DNA from: JACDAL01 sp963849115
Lineage (GTDB): Bacteria > Actinomycetota > CADDZG01 > WHSQ01
Length of the DNA stretch: 64,000 bases
Assembly: GCA_963849115.1 (NCBI GenBank)
Contig: CAWKGK010000003.1
Span: 1-64,000 of the forward strand
Direction of reading: 5' to 3'
The notes under the pieces are model-generated. The model saw nothing but the letters and a program-made list of their open reading frames with translations. It was not told where the DNA came from and did not search any database. Position numbers and translations under genes: made by a program. Of the stretch, positions 58,602-64,000 are shown piece after piece (positions within the stretch are counted from its first letter, which is position 1; every line of letters starts with the position of its first letter).

Positions 58602-59884
58602 GCCGCGCGTCATCCGACAAGCTCTTCGCCGAGGCACGCACGCTCATGCCCGGCGGAGTGTCCTCCCCGGTGCGCGCCTTCTCTGCAGTAGGGGCCGATC
58701 CGTTTTTCGTAGCGCGCGGGGAAGGGGCACTGCTCTTCGATGTAGACGGAAACTCGTTCATAGACCTGGTGCAGAGCTGGGGGGCGCTGCTGTTCGGGCA
58801 CGCCCACCCGGAGGTCGTCGGGGCAGTGTCCGAGGCAGCGGCGCGCGGGACCTCATTCGGTACCCCTTCAGAGCTCGAGGTCGAGCTCGCCCGCAAGGTC
58901 GTCTCACTTGTTCCAGGGATCGAGCAGGTCCGTTTCGTGTCGTCGGGAACGGAGGCGGGGATGACCGCGGTGCGCTTGGCGCGCGGAGTCACGGGGCGCG
59001 CCAAGGTGCTCAAGTTGAGCGGCTGTTACCACGGGCACCTCGACGCGCTTCTGGTCGAGGCGGGCTCGGGTGTGGCTACTCTCGGCATTCCCGGAACCCC
59101 CGGCGTCACCGTCGGAACGACGGCGGACACCGTGGTCGCCCCCTACAACGATATCGACTCGATCGAGGCGGCGGCCGAGATGTGCGGGGAAGACCTCGCC
59201 GCGATTCTGGTTGAGCCCGTCGCGGCCAACATGGGCCTGGTTCTGCCCGTCGAAGGCTTCCTTGGGGGACTGCGGACGCTTGCGGATGAGACCGGCGCGC
59301 TGCTTGTGTTCGACGAGGTCATTACCGGCTTTCGGCTCGGGCCCGGCGGCGCCCAGGAACGCTTTGGGGTGCGCGCCGATCTCGTGATGCTCGGAAAGAT
59401 CCTCGGTGGAGGGCTGCCGGCCGCCGCCTTGTGCGGCCCTGCAGAGGTCATGGAAAGCCTCGCCCCGGTGGGCCCGGTGTATCAGGCTGGAACCCTGTCG
59501 GGCAATCCGGTTGCGATGGCGGCCGGGCTCAGGACGCTCGAGATGATGACCGCCGATGCCGGACTTCACGATGCGCTGCAGGAAAAGGGCCGCTCGCTGG
59601 CGCGTGCTGTGGTCGATGCGGCCTCGTCGGCGAACATCGAGTTGGTCGCTTCGGTCATAGGCGGGCTCGCCGGCTTCTTCTTTGCTGCAGAGAGCGTCAC
59701 GAACTTCGAGCAGGCCGCCGCCACCGACGGAGCTCTCTACGGCCGCTTCTTTGGAGCCATGTTGGAGCAAGGCGTTTACCTGCCCCCGTCCCGCTTCGAG
59801 GCACTGTTCCTATCTACGGCGCACACAGAGGCTCACATCGAGCGAGTAGCCACCGCAGCGGAACAAGCCTTCGGGTCTTTATAG
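58589..59884 (+). CDS. hemL: Glutamate-1-semialdehyde 2,1-aminomutase
   Basis: HemL converts glutamate 1-semialdehyde to 5-aminolevulinate with a PLP/PMP cofactor. The 431-residue class III aminotransferase has LMPGGVSSPVRAF, VSSGTEAGMTAVRLARG, KLSGCYHGHLDALLV, VFDEVITGFR and the PLP lysine Lys270 (LVMLGKILGGGLPAAA). It is the last gene of the rex-hem operon and is followed by palindromic element D. Confidence 0.96.
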   Translation: MAELSRASSDKLFAEARTLMPGGVSSPVRAFSAVGADPFFVARGEGALLFDVDGNSFIDLVQSWGALLFGHAHPEVVGAVSEAAARGTSFGTPSELEVELARKVVSLVPGIEQVRFVSSGTEAGMTAVRLARGVTGRAKVLKLSGCYHGHLDALLVEAGSGVATLGIPGTPGVTVGTTADTVVAPYNDIDSIEAAAEMCGEDLAAILVEPVAANMGLVLPVEGFLGGLRTLADETGALLVFDEVITGFRLGPGGAQERFGVRADLVMLGKILGGGLPAAALCGPAEVMESLAPVGPVYQAGTLSGNPVAMAAGLRTLEMMTADAGLHDALQEKGRSLARAVVDAASSANIELVASVIGGLAGFFFAAESVTNFEQAAATDGALYGRFFGAMLEQGVYLPPSRFEALFLSTAHTEAHIERVATAAEQAFGSL

Positions 59885-59895
59885 GCGCCCCAGGT

Positions 59896-59947
59896 GCCGA
59901 GTGGTGGTGAGGTGACGGCCATATAGAGCATCTGACGACCACTCGGC
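59896..59947. repeat. Palindromic element D after hemL
   Basis: GCCGAGTGGTG (59896-59906) and GACCACTCGGC (59937-59947) pair over ten bases around a 30-base core that is shared with elements B and C. It starts 12 bases after the hemL stop. It may act as a terminator, but no T-run follows. Confidence 0.75.
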
Positions 59948-59958
59948 GAGGATCGGCG

Positions 59959-60399
59959 TTAGTCGCCGGGTACGTCCACCAACTCGCAGCCGGAAGCGCG
60001 ATCGTCGTTGACTACGCAATAGTCGCGCTTGCCCAAGCCCCCCTTGAGGTGATTGCGTCCCGGACCCCCCGCGAGCGTGTCGTTGCCGCGGTTGCCGGCG
60101 AGGCGATCCCTCCGTTCGCCGCCGCGCAGGTCATCCCGGCCCCTGTTCCCACAGACCCGGTCGCGCCCACCCCGCCCCCTGATGATGTCTCGGCCCGCAA
60201 GACCGACGATCACGTCTGCCCGGTTCGTGCCGCGAATGCGGTCCTGGCCCACCGTTCCAACGATCGTGGGGAGCCGTCCCCCGCATCTCTGGCCGCCGGC
60301 CGGCCGGGCCGGAGGTGCCGCCAGCATCAATACGGTGGACAGCACGAGCATGCCGAGTCCTCTCACTCTCATCGCACCATATTGACGCATCGACACCAT
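59959..60399 (-). CDS. Secreted RTX-like calcium-binding repeat protein
   Basis: This protein of up to 146 residues has a signal peptide (hydrophobic core near MLVLSTVLMLAAPP) and about six nine-residue repeats of the hemolysin type (VGLAGRDII, RGRGGRDRV, CGNRGRDDL, RGGERRDRL, AGNRGNDTL, AGGPGRNHL). Such repeats form a calcium-binding beta roll. Cysteines at both ends may close a disulfide. There is no enzyme domain, so it may be a wall or surface protein. An ATG at 60372 gives a more usual signal peptide and is a possible start. Confidence 0.68.
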   Translation of the reverse strand: MVSMRQYGAMRVRGLGMLVLSTVLMLAAPPARPAGGQRCGGRLPTIVGTVGQDRIRGTNRADVIVGLAGRDIIRGRGGRDRVCGNRGRDDLRGGERRDRLAGNRGNDTLAGGPGRNHLKGGLGKRDYCVVNDDRASGCELVDVPGD

Positions 60400-60409
60400 C
60401 TCGTATCGT
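60382..60409 (+). promoter_or_regulatory. Promoter of the methyltransferase gene
   Basis: TTGACG (60382-60387), 16 bases and TATCGT (60404-60409), the latter 6 bases before the ATG. Both elements and leaderless spacing are present. It overlaps the start region of the divergent RTX-like gene. Confidence 0.55.
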
Positions 60410-60415
60410 CATCTC

Positions 60416-61189
60416 ATGCCCCCGAACCGAGAGTCACTGTCCTTCGACCGGGCCAGCCACTACTACGATCGCACCCGAGCGCTGCCGGCGGAGGCGGCGA
60501 CGGCCGTAACCGATCTGCTCTTGAGCGAGCTCTCGAACAAAGATCGTGTGCTCGAGATCGGGATCGGAACCGGCCGCATCGGATACCCGTTGTATCGCGC
60601 CGGCCTCGAGCTCTATGGCATCGACATCTCCGCTCCGATGTTGGACAAGCTCAGGGACAAGCCTGGCGGTTCCGACCTTCCCCTGGCGATCGCCGACTCG
60701 GAACGCCTCCCGTTCGCGGATAACGTTTTCGGAGCGGCCTTTGCATGTCATGTTCTCCATCTCATTCCGAACTGGCGGCAAGCCGTAGCAGAGCTTTCGC
60801 GAGTGGTCGCCGCAGGTGGTGCGGTGTTGGTCGATCCCGGAGGACTCGTGAAGGGCGACTCGGCAACTATCTCGCAGCGCTTCAATGACGAGATCGGTGG
60901 CAGCCGCCCCGGAATGCAGGATCCCTCAGAGCTCGACGACGCGTTCGCCGAGCTAGGTGCGTCGCTGCGCCCGCTGGAGCGCGTCAGGGCCAGCCAACAG
61001 GTGACGTTCGGCGCGATCATCGACGATCTCGAAGCCGGTCTCTACTCCGCCACCTGGAACGCCTCTCAGAAACAGAGAACCGACGCAGCCGCGGTGGTGC
61101 GGACGTGGGCCGAGGAAACCCTCGGCGCCCTCGATGAGCAGCGCACGATCAGCTGGGACATTAGTTGGCGGGCCTACGATCTGCCTTGA
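60416..61189 (+). CDS. Class I SAM-dependent methyltransferase
   Basis: This 257-residue methyltransferase of the UbiE/Methyltransf_11 type has motif I VLEIGIGTGRIGYPL, the acidic loop end of strand 2 (LYGIDISAPML), LPLAIADSERLPFAD and a motif near AAGGAVLVDPGG. The C-terminal third is variable, so the substrate is unknown. Its 3' end overlaps that of the opposite-strand cyclase/ATPase gene by 16 bases. Confidence 0.85.
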   Translation: MPPNRESLSFDRASHYYDRTRALPAEAATAVTDLLLSELSNKDRVLEIGIGTGRIGYPLYRAGLELYGIDISAPMLDKLRDKPGGSDLPLAIADSERLPFADNVFGAAFACHVLHLIPNWRQAVAELSRVVAAGGAVLVDPGGLVKGDSATISQRFNDEIGGSRPGMQDPSELDDAFAELGASLRPLERVRASQQVTFGAIIDDLEAGLYSATWNASQKQRTDAAAVVRTWAEETLGALDEQRTISWDISWRAYDLP

Positions 61190-64000
61190 ACCCGGCGGCT
61201 TGCGATCGCGGCCAGCAGGGCGTTCTCCTTCTGTTCGAATAGCTCCTGTGCCTGCTCGAACTCTCGGGCCGCGTTCTCCTTTCGACCGTGGGCTGCATGA
61301 ACATCCCCCAGACACAAGCGGGCCTGGCCGCGTAGGTTGAGCCAGTCGGTTAGGTCCGCTACCGTGCACGCTTCGCCGGCGAGCTTTGCCGCCCGCTGAT
61401 GATGGGCCTGATGTGTTTCTATCCTCGCCCTGTTGATGAGACAACGGATGTGGACGTCGGGGTCATCGGAACTGGTCGCGCTCTCGCTTGCGTCGGTCAA
61501 CGTTTCCGCTTGTTCGTATCGGCCCTGGCCGACGAGAAGCTCGGCCCACCTCGCTTTCACACTCGCAGCAATCGATGCCTCGTCAGCTTCCACGAATATC
61601 CGGTCGCAGGCCGCAAGCTCTGTTTCTGCAAGCTCCGTCATGCCGAGATGCACATAGGTGTCGAACGCATCGAAGCAGCGAGCCACCATCAGTGAGTCGC
61701 TCGAGCCGAGATCATCCACGACCGCTTGCCCCGCAAGGATCGAGTCTCTCGCGGCCCCCTTTCGCCCCAACATGATCTCGAGCTCGGCGCGCTTGTAATA
61801 CCAGACTGCCTCCATGCGCCGGTTCGAGACCTCTTGTGCCCATCGCAAGGACTCTTCGACCTCGGCGAGAGCTTCCGAGGCAGGAGTGGGCCCGATCACC
61901 ATCGCGTCAAGGGTTATCTCTCGAGACCACGCCTCGTCGTGAGTGCTGCCGGCCTGTCGCGCTGCGTCGCGCGCCGCCCGGCCCGACTCCACGGCAAGCG
62001 CGTTCATGCCCGCCGTGACGTAGCCCCACGTTAGGAAGCTCAGTCCTCTCGCCCGCCCGGGTTCGTCGCCGATCTGAGTGCATAACTCGATGACTGCCTG
62101 TGCCTCCGCGATGATCTTGGCGGTGGTGTAGTCGGGTCCTTTGCGGCCCTCGATCGACGAGCGTAGCCAGCGGGCGTAGGCCTCGAAGCGGCGGTCTCCA
62201 GTGCGCTGGGAGATGACCTCCGCCTCCCCCGCAAGCTGTTCGCAGCCGCTCATGTCGCGCAGGTCGATCAGCGCGTCGCCCAGTGCCGTCATTACTTCCA
62301 GCGGCTTGGTATCGGCAGCTTCATAGAGCTGCTTAGCCCTGCCCATCAGGTTCTTGACGGCTTCCATGTCGTCTCGACCGTGGGCCCTGGTTCCTGCGGC
62401 CGACAGCCTTTGCGCTGCGCTGTAAGCCAACTCGCGCAGGCTACTGTCGCGCGGCACCAAGTCCCTGCGCAGCCTGAATGCCTGCTCGAAATGGTATCCG
62501 ATAATCTCGGCGTAATCCGAGACGCGCGGACCCAACGACTCGTCCATCCATAGCGCAAGGCGCTCATGCAGCCTTGCTCGTCGGGCCTTGGAGATCGAAC
62601 GGTAGGCCGCATCTCTTATCAGCGCGTGACGAAAGCGGCAACCTCCGCCACGCGCAGGCTCGACAAACTCCTTCTTAGTGAGTGAACCGAGCTCCTTGTC
62701 TGCTTCTCTTCCGAACAGATGGCGAATGCCCTCGGCCGAGATCTCGAGGCCCGCGACGGACATGCATTCGAGGGCCGTACGTTCTTGATTGTCGAGACGG
62801 TCGAGGCGCGACGCAAGGATCATCTGTATGGAGGGAGCCACAGGTACGGTATCGAGCTCTGCTCCTTCGATCTCCCATTCGCCGGACCTCTTGGCGCTTC
62901 CTTCGTCCACGAGCATCGAGATCGTTTGCTCGATGAACAGCGGATTACCGCCGGCCATCTCGACGACGCGACGGCGAGCGGCTGTTGAAATCGAGAGGTC
63001 TCCGGCGACTTCGACGAGCAGCTCCAGGCTGTGCTCCGGTGGCAGCGCCTTCACCATCAGGGCAGCGCGTGGTTTCAGGGGTCCAGGTAGGGTGGCGTTC
63101 GGCAATATCGGGGCGCGCAACGCAAAGCAAGAAGATCGGTGAGTCGTGCGCGCTTTCCTCTATGTGATCTATTAGCTCGAGCAGGCTCCGCTCTGCCCAA
63201 TGAAGGTCTTCGAGGATCACGACCAGCGGTTGAGAACGAGCCAGCTCCTCGAAGAGGCGTCTCACCGCCCAGAAGATTTCTTCGGGAGCGGCGCTTCCTT
63301 CTTCGGCTCCCAGCACCTGCGCGAGACGACGCGCTATCAATGAGCCCCTCCTGGAGTTCTGAAAGACGCGCCCGATCTTGGCGCGCACCGCGTCGTCGTC
63401 ATCCTCCGGTTCGATCCCGGCCGCCTGTCCAATTATCTCCTTGATGGGCCAGTAGGTGATGCCCTCTCCATAGGAGAGGCAGCGTCCGGTGAGGACGGTC
63501 GCGTGAGCTTGCACCGAGCTTGCAAACTCCGCGACTATCCGAGATTTTCCGATGCCCGGGTCGCCGAGAAGGGTCAGGAGCAGGCACCTGCTCGAACGCA
63601 CGGCGTTTTCGAAGGCGGACTGAACAGCAGCCGTCTCGAGCTCTCTGTTGACTAACCGACGGCGTAGGGAATGCAGCTCACCACTGGGGTCGTGAGGACC
63701 GTCCACCAGCCGATAGGCGAGCACCTCTCCGCTCATGCCCTTGGGATGAATCTGGATCTGCTCGGCGTCGACGAAGTCCCGGGCGAGCTGATAGGTCTCC
63801 CAACCAAAAAGGATGTCTCCGGGCTCTGCTGCCTGCTGTAGGCGGGCTGCCATCGTGGTGGCTGTGCCCACTAGCAACGGCTGACTTCCAAGCGCACGAC
63901 CGACCACCAGCTCGCCGGTGTTCACGCCGATCCGAAGCTCGAGCCTAAGCCCGTGGCTCTGATCCAGCCCCTCGTTGAGCGCGTCGAGGCGCGACCGCAT
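61174..64000 (-). CDS. Cyclase - AAA ATPase - TPR regulator, partial and frameshifted
   Basis: The gene runs off the window at 64000, so its N terminus is missing. The first part has the second half of a class III cyclase domain (LELRIGVNTGELVVG, VGTATTMAARLQQAAEPGD), then a STAND-like ATPase with P-loop LLGDPGIGKSRIV and Walker B VVILEDLHWAE. The reading frame changes near 63078-63081: removing one C from a C4 run on the coding strand joins PDIAERHPTW to LKPRAALMVKALPPEHS. The second part (to 61174) has about 550 residues of TPR-like helices. The layout is that of 27937-31464 but without close sequence identity. The break may be a sequencing error. Confidence 0.78.

Noticed and set aside
1..64000. 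CRISPR array, rRNA, tRNA, insertion sequence or prophage
   Set aside because: I read through the window for spaced direct repeats, transposase or integrase motifs and RNA signatures and saw none; a computed search would be more sensitive.

Overview
The window is one contiguous piece of a high-G+C bacterial chromosome, almost certainly from an actinobacterium (Actinomycetota), probably a poorly sampled lineage. The evidence is a GlnR-type regulator beside two glutamine synthetases and GlnE, a rex-hemA-hemC-hemD-hemB-hemL operon behind a perfect Rex operator, a 33-residue bS22-type ribosomal protein beside an Rv0500A-like DNA-binding protein, an RsiG-like protein, an Mrp ATPase of mycobacterial type, and many genes with a TANNNT box 5-9 bases before the start codon and no Shine-Dalgarno sequence, as in leaderless actinobacterial genes. 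I see no phage, insertion sequence, CRISPR array, tRNA or rRNA.

Layout. 0-10 kb: nitrogen block: glnR and nadE (minus), glnA2 (plus), an NlpC/P60 hydrolase, glnE, a diguanylate cyclase and glnA1, with GlnR boxes in front of both glnA genes. 10-14 kb: a NarL-type two-component pair (kinase split by a frameshift) and an HD-GYP phosphodiesterase. 14-28 kb: DUF5317 membrane protein, Mrp, deoC with two aldehyde dehydrogenase genes, then a minus-strand nucleoside uptake and salvage operon (BMP lipoprotein, ABC ATPase, two permeases, cdd, deoA, punA), cobalamin adenosyltransferase and a Nudix hydrolase. 28-38.6 kb: a 1175-residue cyclase/ATPase/TPR regulator, a thiolase with a frameshift, a reductase, a TlpA-like protein with an in-frame UGA in place of the first active-site cysteine, a DtxR-family repressor, a YozG/DUF2975 pair, an M23 endopeptidase, the RsiG-like protein and a GNAT-fold protein. 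38.8-46 kb: proline dehydrogenase and proC, a histone-deacetylase fold enzyme, a MarP-like protease, an Rv0500A-like protein, a Clp1-type P-loop protein, bS22 and a DUF62 protein. 47-50 kb: lipoprotein plus a divergent membrane FtsH-like protease. 50-60 kb: lone receiver and TIM-barrel isomerase, Crp-family regulator, ResA/CcdA, and the rex-hem operon. 60-64 kb: an RTX-like secreted protein, a methyltransferase and the 3' part of a second cyclase/ATPase/TPR regulator.

How it works together. GlnR, its boxes, GlnA1, GlnA2 and GlnE make a nitrogen control unit. The diguanylate cyclase, HD-GYP protein and RsiG-like protein give enzymes and a likely receptor for c-di-GMP. The deo/cdd/pun/BMP genes import nucleosides and feed deoxyribose phosphate to DeoC. 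Rex couples tetrapyrrole synthesis to redox state, with thiol redox genes just upstream.

The least ordinary features are a candidate UxxC selenoprotein at 33.5-34.0 kb, a family of about 50-base palindromic elements at the 3' ends of at least four unrelated genes, a possible RNA switch in the NlpC/P60 leader, an RsiG with Gln replaced by His in both c-di-GMP motifs, and a DUF62 enzyme without its catalytic histidine. Three genes carry single-base frameshifts next to four-base homopolymers, which may be sequencing errors.
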